This document shows positions 24,321 to 31,891 of a stretch of 40,404 bases of DNA, piece by piece (within the stretch, counting starts at the first letter, position 1; each line of letters starts with the position of its first letter). The position numbers and the translations under genes are program-made. The stretch is taken from the NCBI GenBank assembly GCA_902812505.1, contig CADDZQ010000007.1, positions 1 to 40,404 on the forward strand. Direction: 5' to 3'. The stretch comes from an archaeon. GTDB lineage: Archaea; Thermoproteota; Thermoprotei_A; Marsarchaeales; Marsarchaeaceae. Under the pieces are notes generated by a model. That model did no database searches, had not been told where the DNA came from, and was given only the letters and a program-made list of their open reading frames with translations.

Positions 24321-25133
24321 TCAAGCGCTGTGCTCATCCCCTTTTTCAATAAAGCTGAGCAGACTCATGGTTGGCTTGAACTCCTCAAGCACACGCAGAC
24401 ACTCATCCTTATCCAGCCTCTTAAACTCGAGCCCACTATCCACGAGGAGTTTCCTCGCAGCCTTGTTTATGCTGGGCGCCGCGAGCACACCCCGAATACC
24501 CCTCTCCTTCGACAGCGCCCTCAACCGTGAGACGTACGCTATGAGCTGGTTGACATCGGCTGTCTTAGCGGGGTTAGCCTTAAACTCAATGGCAACAAGC
24601 CTCCCCCTCGAATCCAAGGCCATCAGGTCCACGAACCCCGACTTAACCTGGAATTCGTGGGTGAGAACCCTTAAACCCTTCTCCACAAGCTCTGGGTAGA
24701 AGACAACCGCATCCCTCATCTGAGCCTCGGTGCCCTTCTGCTCAAAGCTCGAATCATCCCTAAAGTTGAGTGTAGCAGCCAAGTACACCTTGTGGAAAAC
24801 CACACGCATACTCTCAGAGCCCCTCTTAGCGCTGATCACAACGCTACCCGAATCACTCTTCGCATACACCATGGCCCCGGGGGGCATATAGTTCACTGGC
24901 TTATACCCCCAAGTGCGGTGAACAAGTAACGAGCCATCCTCCTTCACAATCACCAGCCTCTCACCCCTAGCGAGCTCAGATGAAGTCCGACCCCTATAGG
25001 ACACCTCGCACACCCCGAGCACAATCACAGCCCTACGCTTCGAAGCAGCACTCATAATCACATCAGCGCACTCCTGCGCCCCAGGATTATTAAAAAGCCT
25101 AACAGCCTCCCTCTGCTCGCCCAACACCAACAC
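24321..25133 (-). CDS. nucS: EndoMS/NucS mismatch-specific endonuclease
   Basis: This 270-aa enzyme has the two-domain NucS layout. An N-terminal dimer and DNA-binding domain has CEVSYRGRTSSELARGERLVIVKEDGSLLVH and the WGYKPVNYMPPGA segment. The C-terminal RecB-like nuclease domain holds D169, E183 and K185 in GFVDLMALDSRGRLVAIEFK, matching the known D-x(n)-ExK centre. It cleaves both strands at certain mismatches, giving a non-MutS mismatch repair path. The C-terminal MSLLSFIEKG may be a sliding-clamp (PIP-like) contact; this is inference. The start is GTG at 25133, or GTG at 25127, because the TATA box implies a leaderless transcript beginning near there. Confidence 0.94.
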   Translation of the reverse strand: MLVLGEQREAVRLFNNPGAQECADVIMSAASKRRAVIVLGVCEVSYRGRTSSELARGERLVIVKEDGSLLVHRTWGYKPVNYMPPGAMVYAKSDSGSVVISAKRGSESMRVVFHKVYLAATLNFRDDSSFEQKGTEAQMRDAVVFYPELVEKGLRVLTHEFQVKSGFVDLMALDSRGRLVAIEFKANPAKTADVNQLIAYVSRLRALSKERGIRGVLAAPSINKAARKLLVDSGLEFKRLDKDECLRVLEEFKPTMSLLSFIEKGDEHSA

Positions 25134-25146
25134 ACAACCCCGAAAA

Positions 25147-25157
25147 CAAATATATAC
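25147..25157 (-). promoter_or_regulatory. TATA box for nucS
   Basis: On the minus strand this reads TGTATATATTT, centred about 20-26 bases before the two candidate GTG starts. It is among the strongest TATA matches in the window. Confidence 0.6.
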
Positions 25158-25470
25158 ATTGCGTTACCAACAACCAATATCAACCAGATAGAGCGCAATG
25201 AAGGAACCATGCAAACCCGCCCTTAAATTACTTATGAATCAGAGGAGAAGCCGTATGCTCCCTTTGTCAGACCACCCCTCAAAGATGAAGACAATTTACT
25301 CGGCTGTACCCTACGGATACTGAGTCCCACCGTGAAACACACAATCCGCACAGGTTTTGTTACCAACGAGTCACCCAACACCAACCAGCAGAACAAAAAC
25401 TTGTGATCGGGGCGCAATCGCCGCTAACAATGAATTTTGACCTACCGTACAAAGGCGGGACTCTGGAAGC
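25158..25470. other. Non-coding stretch before the TnpB element
   Basis: I see no gene here. The short frames lack family patterns and ribosome sites. CTTATGAATC occurs at 25231-25240 and again at 25471-25480, next to the left-end hairpins of the TnpB element. The CCCGCCCTT string near 25216 also resembles that end. These may mark an older or longer element boundary. No recognisable tnpA transposase remains. Confidence 0.4.
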
Positions 25471-25488
25471 CTTATGAATCTTCCAAAA

Positions 25489-25508
25489 CCTCGCCCTTCA
25501 GGGCGGGG
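25489..25508 (+). repeat. Left-end hairpin of the TnpB element
   Basis: CCTCGCCC, loop TTCA and GGGCGGGG form an 8-bp stem with one T-G pair. It lies 18 bases before the tnpB start and shares its loop with the right-end hairpin. Confidence 0.65.
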
Positions 25509-25525
25509 ATCAGAAAAGAATAAAT

Positions 25526-26775
25526 ATGGGTGCGGGTGAACTGTGCGGCGTGTGTGCAAGGGCGTACAAATACAGGGCGTACTTCTCGAAAACCACTGCG
25601 CGGGTGTTGAAAACCCAGCTCGAAGTTGCGTGTAAGCTGTACAACGCGCTCTTGCACCTCGAACAGGAGGAGTATAGGAAGAAACACTCGATGAGCAGAA
25701 ACGAGCTTCGACAACTCGCCTTGGACCTCCGAAAGAAAAACCCAGAGTTCCAAGCGCTACACTCCCAGGTGGCGCAGCAGGTTGCTGAGAGGTTCTACCA
25801 AGCACGGGAGAGGTTTTTTGATGGGTTGGCCAACAAGCCCAAGGAAAAAAGAAGCCCTACAAGTACCTTTCTCTGGTTTACCCCCAGAAAGGCTGGAAGC
25901 TTTCTGATATTAGAGAAGTTGGTCTCGGAAAAAGCAAAAAGAGGAAAGCTAGGCTTTACTTGAGCAAAATAGACTTCTTTACCGTAGTGATACACAGGGA
26001 TTTCCCTTTGGGCCGAGTGTCCCAAGTTTGCATCAAACTCAATCCTTCGGGCCGAATCTACGTGATATTTCTAGTGGAGGAGCCCGAGGCTAAAGAGCAA
26101 TCATCGGAGGGGGAGCCCAAGAGAGCTGTGGGCGTCGACTTAGGGATCGCAAGGCTTGCAACTCTCTCAGACGGTCGCTTCCTCGAGAACCCTAGGCCAC
26201 TTGAGCATGCTTTAGAAAGAATCAGGGTGCTTCAGAGGGCTCTCTCAAGGAAGAGGTTTCTCACGAATAACTGGCTTAAGGCGAAGAGGAGGCTTGCGAA
26301 GGAGCACGAACATGTCAGGGATTTTAGGCGTGACCTCTTCTTTAAGCTCGGGGCTCTTCTTGCACAGGAGTACGATGTGCTGGTGTTAGAGGACTTAAAC
26401 GTCCGGGATTTGATCCAAAAAGGCGAAACCAAGAAAAGAAAGATGGGGCTGTACGACTCCTCGTTCTCAGAGATTAGGAGAATCCTAGAGTGGCAGTTTT
26501 TAAAAAGAGGGAAACAGGTTTTACCTGTTCCCTCTTACAACACTTCACGTGAGTGTTTCCTGTGTGGTGGAATCAACCAGAATTTGACTTTGGAGGACCG
26601 AGTGTTCCACTGCCCCCACTGTGGTTTCACCTTGGACCGTGACCTGAACGCTTCTTTAGTTCTTTTAAAGCGTGCAGGGTGGGTGCCACCCGGTGTGCCC
26701 GTGGAGCTCCGCCCAATACCTCCTCTTTCGACCTTGGGGTTGGCAAAGGGTAGGCAAGGCGGGGTGCTGAGGTAG
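25526..26775 (+). pseudogene. tnpB: tnpB RNA-guided nuclease, frame disrupted at an A6 run
   Basis: TnpB is encoded in two frames. Frame one (25526-25963) gives the N-terminal helical part (ARAYKYRAYFSKTTARVLKTQ) to about codon 107. It then turns into non-family sequence after the A6 run at 25843-25848. One base back, translation continues as KKPYKYLSLVYPQKGWKLSDI and joins the second frame (25960-26775), giving about 416 residues, the normal length. All catalytic parts are intact in the second frame: D60 in GVDLG, E144 in LEDLN, D228 in DRDLNAS, plus zinc pairs C199/C202 and C218/C221. It is either a recent single-base loss, a sequencing error in the homopolymer, or slippage that restores the frame. 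Only RuvC residues are judged, not activity. Confidence 0.85.
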
Positions 26776-26805
26776 GAAGCTCCCGCCTTCAGGCGGGGTA
26801 GCTCA
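26776..26805 (+). ncRNA. Right-end hairpin, probable 3' part of the TnpB guide RNA
   Basis: CCCGCC (26782-26787), loop TTCA and GGCGGG (26792-26797) form a perfect 6-bp stem extended by T-G. AGC and GCT form an outer pair. It starts within 10 bases of the tnpB stop. In characterised TnpB systems the guide RNA comes from the 3' end of tnpB and the right end, with the guide taken from flanking DNA. The RNA itself is inferred. Confidence 0.5.
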
Positions 26806-26900
26806 CAAGTAGCTTGGGTGGGGGTCATAGTTTTCCACACATACTTTCCAATAAACGTGTAGGAATAGTACACGGTTACTGGGAGGGAATGCTCTTACTA

Positions 26901-26966
26901 ACACAACGGTTGGGTTTAGCACTGCGCCTTAAGGAGGAATGGGAGTGTGTGCTAACGCTATTGTGT
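26901..26966 (+). other. Nested inverted repeats upstream of thpR
   Basis: ACACAA (26901-26906) pairs with TTGTGT (26961-26966). Inside it TTAGCAC (26916-26922) pairs with GTGCTAA (26949-26955). The rest of 26806-27000 holds no gene I can support. The structure may be a small RNA, a protein-binding site or chance. Confidence 0.3.
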
Positions 26967-27000
26967 CTTGTCCATTTACCGTGCGCGTAAATTGTGTGAG

Positions 27001-27008
27001 GTTTAAGT
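27001..27008 (+). promoter_or_regulatory. TATA-like box for the thpR-cca operon
   Basis: GTTTAAGT lies about 30 bases before the starts at 27033-27036. It implies a nearly leaderless transcript. Confidence 0.45.
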
Positions 27009-27035
27009 TATTCCAATGGTTCTCCATTGATTGTG

Positions 27036-27590
27036 TTGAGACTTTTTATAGCATGTGATATAGAGGAGCCAGCTGTTATTGAGAAGATCGTTGGTTTCCA
27101 AAGAGGTGTGCTGGGGGGATTTGACCGCTTGAAGCTTGTTGAAGCGGGGAACCTACACTTTACACTCGCCTTTTTGGGTGAGCAGCGTGAAGCGGAGCTT
27201 GAGAAGATTGTTCACACCCTTAGCAAGGTTGAGCCAGTGGGTGGGGAGGTTGAGTTGAGGGGTGTCGGGGGTTTCCCTTCGACTAGTAATCCACGTGTGG
27301 TTTTCGTGGAGGCTAGGCGGGGTTCTGAGGTGATCATCGAGAACGCCAAGCGTGTGAGGGAGGCGTTGGAGAGTGCTTCTATATGGTATGATAGAACCCC
27401 CTTCACGCCTCACCTAACCGTGGCGAGGCTTCGATCACCCGACAGGAAGCTTGCGGGAACACTTATGCTTCACATGGATGACGAGTTCGGCGTGACCCCC
27501 GTGAGCTCGATCAGACTCAAGAAGAGTGAGCTAAAGCCAAGCGGCCCCGTGTACACAACCATCCAAGAATACCCTGCGAAGGGAAAGTAG
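27036..27590 (+). CDS. thpR: RNA 2',3'-cyclic phosphodiesterase
   Basis: This 184-aa member of the 2H phosphoesterase family has the two catalytic HxTx motifs, HFTLAFLGE near residue 43 and HLTVARL near 128. These are the paired histidine-threonine sites that open 2',3'-cyclic phosphates. The N-terminus MRLFIACDIEEP is the usual family start, so TTG at 27036 is chosen; GTG at 27033 and TTG at 27027 are alternatives. It may act on RNA ends left by tRNA splicing or decay. It lies 2 bases before the CCA-adding enzyme gene, so the operon centres on RNA 3' ends. Confidence 0.92.
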   Translation: MRLFIACDIEEPAVIEKIVGFQRGVLGGFDRLKLVEAGNLHFTLAFLGEQREAELEKIVHTLSKVEPVGGEVELRGVGGFPSTSNPRVVFVEARRGSEVIIENAKRVREALESASIWYDRTPFTPHLTVARLRSPDRKLAGTLMLHMDDEFGVTPVSSIRLKKSELKPSGPVYTTIQEYPAKGK

Positions 27591-27592
27591 AG

Positions 27593-28960
27593 ATGAGTTT
27601 AAACCAAGTGCTCGACGAGGTTAGGCGTAGGGTTACACCCACAGTTGAGGAGGAAGGCAGGCTTCTCAGCCTTGCTGAGAGGCTTAAAAAGAGGATACTG
27701 GAGGTGTCCTCCGCCTACGGTGTGAGCGTTGAACCCATGCTTGTTGGCTCGCTCCCCAAGGGCACTTGGCTTAGAGGTGAAGGCGACCTAGACGTGTTTA
27801 TGCTCTTCCCCAAGCACTACAACAAGCGAAGCCTCGAGGATATAGGGCTCAGAATAGCCAACGAAGTCTCGGAGGGTAGAGGTGTCAGAGCCTACGCCGA
27901 GCACCCCTACCTGAGGTTCTACGTGGACGGGGTCAAAGTGGACCTAGTCCCAGCACTTAAAGTCGACAGGGCCGACGCGAAGGCCACAGCCGTGGATAGG
28001 ACGCCCTTCCACCTTGAATACGTGAACTCCAAACTAGACGACGAGCTCAGGGCTAATGTGCGTTTACTCAAAAGATTCATGAAGGGGATAGGCGTATACG
28101 GCGCTGAGGCGAGAACCCTAGGCTTCTCCGGCTATGTGTGCGAGCTACTCACAATCAAGCATGGCTCGTTCACACGTGTACTCGAGGAGGCAGCTGGGTG
28201 GAGGCCGCCCACACTCGTTGTACTCGAAGCGCAGCCAACCGTGGCCTTCAACCACCATATAGTTGTGGTGGACCCAACCGACCCCTCGAGGAACGCCGCG
28301 GCCGCCGTATCGCTTGAGAGCTACGCGGTGTTCATAGCCGCCTCGCAAGCCTTCTTAGAGAAGCCGGGAATCGAATTCTTCTACCCACCCTCATTATCAC
28401 CGCAGCGAGGCGCACACATATTCGAGTTGGGCTATGGGGTGGGGGGTAGACACCTGGTGATGGTGGCGCTCACCGCCCCACAAGTAGTTGAGGAGGTGCT
28501 CTGGAGTGAGTTGAGGAGCTCGGCGCACGGGCTCACGCAGCATCTTGCGAGATACGGCTTTAACCCTCTCTCAACATGGTTCTGGTCCGACGGCGCAGAA
28601 GCCTACTTCTGCTTCGAGGTTGAACGCGTGGAGCTACCAGCATACGAGAAGAGGGTGGGTCCACCCGTATATGCGCGCGAGGACGCCAAGCGCTTCCTAG
28701 CCAAGAACAAGGGTAGAGCGCTGCGTGGGCCGTGGATAGAGGCCGACAGATGGGTGGTCGAGCTGCCAAGAAGGGTTACACGCATCGCCGAAGCCCTGAG
28801 GAGACAAGGTGAGGTGGACCTATCACCCCACATACGCGCTAACTACACCTCCGCGCGCATATTAGTGGACTCGGAAGCCCTACAAGTGATAGCCTCCAAC
28901 TCCAAACTAGCAACTGAGTTCACAGGGTTCTACACCCACACACCAGCGTGGTTGAGTTGA
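27593..28960 (+). CDS. cca: CCA-adding enzyme, archaeal class I
   Basis: This 455-aa tRNA nucleotidyltransferase adds or repairs the CCA end without a nucleic acid template. VGSLPKGTWLRGEGDLDVFMLFPK (51-74) holds the GS motif and the metal-binding D65 and D67. VKVDLVPAL provides the third carboxylate near D117. The tail regions (TRVLEEAAGW, VAFNHHIVVVDPTDPSRNAAAAVS) match the archaeal class. ATG at 27593 is 2 bases after thpR. The 3' end overlaps the kinase gene by 13 bases. The tRNA-Pro in this window lacks an encoded CCA, consistent with a need for this enzyme. Confidence 0.97.
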   Translation: MSLNQVLDEVRRRVTPTVEEEGRLLSLAERLKKRILEVSSAYGVSVEPMLVGSLPKGTWLRGEGDLDVFMLFPKHYNKRSLEDIGLRIANEVSEGRGVRAYAEHPYLRFYVDGVKVDLVPALKVDRADAKATAVDRTPFHLEYVNSKLDDELRANVRLLKRFMKGIGVYGAEARTLGFSGYVCELLTIKHGSFTRVLEEAAGWRPPTLVVLEAQPTVAFNHHIVVVDPTDPSRNAAAAVSLESYAVFIAASQAFLEKPGIEFFYPPSLSPQRGAHIFELGYGVGGRHLVMVALTAPQVVEEVLWSELRSSAHGLTQHLARYGFNPLSTWFWSDGAEAYFCFEVERVELPAYEKRVGPPVYAREDAKRFLAKNKGRALRGPWIEADRWVVELPRRVTRIAEALRRQGEVDLSPHIRANYTSARILVDSEALQVIASNSKLATEFTGFYTHTPAWLS

Positions 28961-29604
28961 ACAACGCAGCCAACAGGGTCGCCAACTACCCCTGCCCACC
29001 AACACCACAAATAATCCAAGAACTCGAGGAACTAGGAGTCGAACTCGTTGAGCAGGGTGGCATCGTGGTCAACGGTGTAAGGGTGCTGGGCAAGGGTACA
29101 AGGGGTATCGTGGTGAGCGGTGTCTACCGCGGGCTTCCAGTAGCCGTCAAGATAAGGAGGTGTGACTCACCCCGCTCCAGCATGCTCCACGAAGCACAGA
29201 TGCTCAGGCTCGCAAACACAGTCGCTGTCGGCCCCAAACTGATCAGCGCTTCAGAGAACATCATAGTGATGGAGAAGGTGGTGGGGATACCGCTTAAAGA
29301 ACACTTCCACATCAGCGACCACCAACTAGCCGTGTGCATCGAGGACTCCCTTAAACAGGCCGTAAGACTCGACGAGATAGGGTTAGACCACGGGGAGCTA
29401 AGCAGAGCCCACAGCCACGTCTACCACACAGACGAAGGAGCCAAAATAATAGACTTCGACAGCGCAAGCACATCGAGGAAGCCCCACAACTATAACTCGC
29501 TCTTCGCATACTACTTTATGGGAAAAGGAGAACTGCAGCAGAGAGCGAGAAGAATACTGCCGGCATACGCCACCAAAAAACCCGTGGGTCAATCCACAAA
29601 GTGA
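28948..29604 (+). CDS. Predicted serine/threonine protein kinase (COG2112-like)
   Basis: This 218-aa small kinase-like protein of archaea has the glycine-rich GKGTRGIVVSGVYRG (about 48-62) and the ATP-binding lysine in VAVKIRR. It also has the helix DSPRSSMLHEAQML, an IIVMEKVVG hinge and LDHGELSRAHSHV replacing the usual catalytic loop. IIDFDSAS (about 171-178) gives the metal-binding DFD. It resembles RIO/Bud32-type minimal kinases, but the loop and tail fit the separate COG2112 group better. GTG at 28948 overlaps the cca end, so it is part of that operon. The substrate is unknown. Confidence 0.85.
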   Translation: MVELNNAANRVANYPCPPTPQIIQELEELGVELVEQGGIVVNGVRVLGKGTRGIVVSGVYRGLPVAVKIRRCDSPRSSMLHEAQMLRLANTVAVGPKLISASENIIVMEKVVGIPLKEHFHISDHQLAVCIEDSLKQAVRLDEIGLDHGELSRAHSHVYHTDEGAKIIDFDSASTSRKPHNYNSLFAYYFMGKGELQQRARRILPAYATKKPVGQSTK

Positions 29605-29750
29605 GCAAGCCACCGCACACCAAGCCTTAAAAAAGATCACACAAGACAACTTTTGCCTCCAAACCAGCAATTTAATCACTCCCCCTCAAAATAAGCCAAG
29701 CAGGCGCGCATTGGCCAGAGTAAAACAGATAAGCTAATCACCCTGATATC

Positions 29751-29758
29751 CGAAAAAG
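29751..29758 (-). terminator. T-tract terminator after the exported-protein gene
   Basis: On the minus strand five T (29753-29757) follow a C-rich stretch about 50 bases past the stop at 29808. The interval 29605-29807 holds nothing else I can support. Confidence 0.4.
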
Positions 29759-29807
29759 TGGGTGGGGTCTTACATCTAATAAAGCTTGGGAGGCTGGCGA
29801 TTCCGTG

Positions 29808-30341
29808 TTACTGCTGGACTTGTGCTAGAAGAGTCACTAGGTATTCTGTCTGGCCCACGACTAGGTCCAAGTGCACCGTGTAGTAGGGTGTTCCGTTTAT
29901 CCCAGCCACCCTTTTAGCCGCTAAGAGCACCGTGTACTCTGCCTGTGAGTGAGCTGTAGTAAGGGTGCATTGCCCGCTGAGGTATCTTCCGTGTACGCCG
30001 AGCTGCGCTGCTCCAGAGGTCACACTATAGGTTTGGTTGCCGACTACTAGGGAGCCACGGGTTATGCTCAGGGTGTAACCGTTGTGGAAGACGCCCGTCA
30101 CCTGAAGTATGAGTGTGCCCGACGCTGAGCCGTTAACCCCTTCGCCCACAACTCGGTAGCCTCCCGCCAAGCTTGTGAGGGTGAAGCTCACGCCGCTTGT
30201 TAGGATTTTGCCACCGCTGTTCGCACCCCCCACGCTGGTTATCCCAAGACTTGTCTGAGCCGTTATAGTGGGCCAGGCGGCCACCGCCAGCCCAACCGTT
30301 ACAGCTAAGACCAACCCCAGTAGGACGAGTTTGGACAACAT
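29808..30341 (-). CDS. Small exported protein of unknown function
   Basis: This 177-aa protein starts with a clear signal peptide (MLSKLVLLGLVLAVTVGLAVAAW, cleavage near residue 21-29). The mature part is rich in glycine, serine, threonine and alternating hydrophobic residues (YRVVGEGVNGSASGTLILQV, GYTLSITRGSLVVG), suggesting a beta sandwich or barrel-like fold outside the cell. There is no second membrane segment or lipobox. I do not recognise the family. ATG at 30341 follows a TATA box by about 33 bases. It is divergent from a membrane protein and winged-helix regulator pair, which may control it. Confidence 0.82.
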   Translation of the reverse strand: MLSKLVLLGLVLAVTVGLAVAAWPTITAQTSLGITSVGGANSGGKILTSGVSFTLTSLAGGYRVVGEGVNGSASGTLILQVTGVFHNGYTLSITRGSLVVGNQTYSVTSGAAQLGVHGRYLSGQCTLTTAHSQAEYTVLLAAKRVAGINGTPYYTVHLDLVVGQTEYLVTLLAQVQQ

Positions 30342-30369
30342 TTTTGCTCGACAACTCTATACCCCCAGA

Positions 30370-30379
30370 GTATTTAACC
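30370..30379. promoter_or_regulatory. TATA box between exported-protein and membrane-protein genes
   Basis: On the minus strand this reads GGTTAAATAC and serves the exported-protein gene; the core equals that of the A-ATPase promoter. The plus-strand pair probably uses TTTTAAG at 30418-30424. Confidence 0.55.
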
Positions 30380-30478
30380 AGCTTGAATGCGTCGTCTGTA
30401 CTCTGGGTTCACAAGGCTTTTAAGCCGGCCTCCACTCGACTCTTTGGTGTACCACCCACTGCAGCAGAGGGTTACATA

Positions 30479-31129
30479 TTGAGCTACCATCTGTTCCTAG
30501 TGGGCACATTGCTCGACTTTGTGAGCGGCTTCGTGGGGCTCCTTGTGAGCTACTACGCCTACCGGTACAACAGGCTTCTTCGAAGCACCCCACTGCTCTT
30601 TTTGAGCTTCGGCTTCATGTTACTGGGTCTCGGCCTACTGAGCGAGGCCTCCGTTCACCTCTTCTCAGCGGTTTACACACGCCAGGTCAGAATCTTCGTG
30701 GAGGCCTCAGCCGTGTACCTAGTGATGCAGGTTGCCGCCTACCTTGTGATAGCCGTGGGCTACGCGTATGAAGCGTACACGAAGGCTGCACTCAGCGCGC
30801 CAGCCGCATCCCTGCTCCTAGTAGGCGTAAGGAGACCCCCGGTGCTTCTACTACCCTATAGGCTGAGCGTCTCCGCCGAGCTATTCTCAGTGATCATACT
30901 CGCAATAGTGGTCTATCAAGCCACACTTGTGTACACCACTAGCAAGAACAGGTTTGCAGGCATGGTTCTCACAGGCTTCCTGCTCATAATGCTCGGCCAA
31001 GCCATTTCGTTCGGCGGGGTGCTCTCGCTATCTACACTCGGCTTCGAGGTCGGGGAGCTCACACGCTTCCTAGGCTTCCTAGTGCTCCTAGTATTTCTTT
31101 TGAGGAGTGGTAGAAGTGGGCAGGCCTGA
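30479..31129 (+). CDS. Polytopic membrane protein, probable partner of winged-helix regulator
   Basis: This protein of about 216 aa has six to seven hydrophobic segments: LVGTLLDFVSGFVGLLVSYY, LLFLSFGFMLLGLGLL, VYLVMQVAAYLVIAVGY, LFSVIILAIVVY, MVLTGFLLIMLGQAI and FLGFLVLLVFLL. No catalytic motif is seen and I do not recognise the family. The frame is open from 30344, but that part crosses the divergent promoter. TTG at 30479, preceded by GAGGG and about 30 bases after the predicted transcript start, is the best start; TTG at 30383 is possible. The winged-helix gene overlaps its end by 14 bases, so the two may form a membrane sensor and DNA-binding output. Confidence 0.7.
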   Translation: MSYHLFLVGTLLDFVSGFVGLLVSYYAYRYNRLLRSTPLLFLSFGFMLLGLGLLSEASVHLFSAVYTRQVRIFVEASAVYLVMQVAAYLVIAVGYAYEAYTKAALSAPAASLLLVGVRRPPVLLLPYRLSVSAELFSVIILAIVVYQATLVYTTSKNRFAGMVLTGFLLIMLGQAISFGGVLSLSTLGFEVGELTRFLGFLVLLVFLLRSGRSGQA

Positions 31130-31400
31130 GGGTGTAAGAAGCAAGCTTAGAATATACTTGGATATACTCAGGGTTATCGAAGAAGAGGGGGAAGCCATAC
31201 CCACACACATCCTATACAAGGCAAACCTATCACACGACAGGCTCACATCCTACGTCGGCGACTTGGAGCAGAGGTGTCTCATAGCCCAAGTCACTCGGGG
31301 GGAAAGCAGAGTGTACACACTGACGCCAGAGGGTAGAAAATTCCTGAAGGAGCTCAAGAGAGCCGAGGCATTCCTAAGCGGCTTCGGAATAAGCCTGTGA
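31116..31400 (+). CDS. Winged-helix DNA-binding regulator (HTH_45-like)
   Basis: This 94-aa protein fits the small archaeal winged-helix group. RSKLRIYLDILRVIEEEG is helix one. THILYKANLSHDRLTSYVGDLEQRCLI forms the recognition helices, and VYTLTPEGRKFLKELKRAEAFL the wing and final dimer helix. GTG at 31116 is chosen over GTG at 31107 because GGAG at 31104-31107 gives proper spacing. It overlaps the end of the membrane protein gene, which makes coupling likely. Possible targets include its own promoter and the divergent exported-protein gene. Confidence 0.87.
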   Translation: MGRPEGVRSKLRIYLDILRVIEEEGEAIPTHILYKANLSHDRLTSYVGDLEQRCLIAQVTRGESRVYTLTPEGRKFLKELKRAEAFLSGFGISL

Positions 31401-31419
31401 GCATGTCTCAAACACCAAG

Positions 31420-31429
31420 TGTTTATTTG
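31420..31429 (+). promoter_or_regulatory. TATA-like box for the small 86-aa gene
   Basis: TGTTTATTTG lies about 40 bases before ATG 31465 and about 25 bases before an in-frame TTG at 31450. Confidence 0.4.
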
Positions 31430-31464
31430 ACTCTGACGCATCAATCTAATTGGGAAACAAAAAC

Positions 31465-31725
31465 ATGAGCGACTCCAAAACACCAAACCAAGACAAGGCT
31501 GACAGGCACAGGTGGACCAAGATGGTTGCAAGGGTGCTCGAAGCCCTAAAACAGAGCGGCGTGGAACCCAAAGACTACCTGCTAAGCATGCCCTACATCA
31601 TAGCCTACATGATGGAGGACCAAAGCGACGAGGAAATAAGAAAATTCTATGACGAGCTAGTAGAGATAACAATCGACATAAAACACATATTCAACGAGTT
31701 ACCGCAACCCGAAAAACACGATTAA
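31465..31725 (+). CDS. Small hypothetical acidic protein
   Basis: This 86-aa cytoplasmic protein is helical and charged, with WTKMVARVLEALKQSGVEPKDYLLSMPYIIAYMMEDQSDEEIRKFYDELVEI at its core. I do not recognise it. There is no cysteine, signal or membrane segment. ATG at 31465 or TTG at 31450 could start it; a TATA-like box supports transcription from about 31450. Good codon pattern and complete amphipathic helices suggest a real gene. It follows the winged-helix gene by 64 bases with its own promoter. Confidence 0.65.
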   Translation: MSDSKTPNQDKADRHRWTKMVARVLEALKQSGVEPKDYLLSMPYIIAYMMEDQSDEEIRKFYDELVEITIDIKHIFNELPQPEKHD

Positions 31726-31862
31726 GCAACCAATCCAAGCGTAACCCCCAACCAGAACGTCAAAGGTCACCGAGAAATCTGAGCAGCCCCAACACTCTAA
31801 CCATCTGCTTAGTTTATACTAAAACCACGAGCAACCAGTGAGAAAGGGTATAGGGATTCCAC

Positions 31863-31871
31863 GTATAAAAG
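31863..31871 (+). promoter_or_regulatory. TATA box upstream of candidate structured RNA
   Basis: GTATAAAAG lies 24-30 bases before the start of the hairpin element at about 31892-31900, the spacing expected for an archaeal RNA gene. Confidence 0.45.
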
Positions 31872-31891
31872 CGAACAGTTTAGCCCCACAT

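Larger units (their letters stand above)
25464..26805 (+). mobile_element. IS200/IS605-group TnpB element without tnpA
   Basis: The unit runs from left-end hairpins to a right-end hairpin just after tnpB. GGAAG/CTTCC (about 25464-25483) and CCTCGCCC-TTCA-GGGCGGGG (about 25489-25508) form the left side. AGCTCCCGCC-TTCA-GGCGGGG (about 26778-26798) forms the right side. Both share the TTCA loop. Such subterminal hairpins are typical of this group and are the sites that the Y1 transposase TnpA would use. No tnpA is present, so movement would need one in trans. Exact ends are uncertain because the group makes no target duplication. Confidence 0.75.

Noticed and set aside
25371-25805. Minus-strand frames over the TnpB left end
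   Set aside because: They are antisense to the hairpins and the tnpB N-terminus and show no family pattern or ribosome site.
25840-25852. Programmed frameshift in tnpB
   Set aside because: The reading phase across the A6 run is not the classic slippery arrangement and no downstream stimulatory structure is evident; kept only as an open alternative.
26939-27058. Small frame of 39 aa with an AAGGAGG string before its ATG
   Set aside because: Spacing to the ATG is only two bases, it overlaps the thpR start and the product has no protein-like features.
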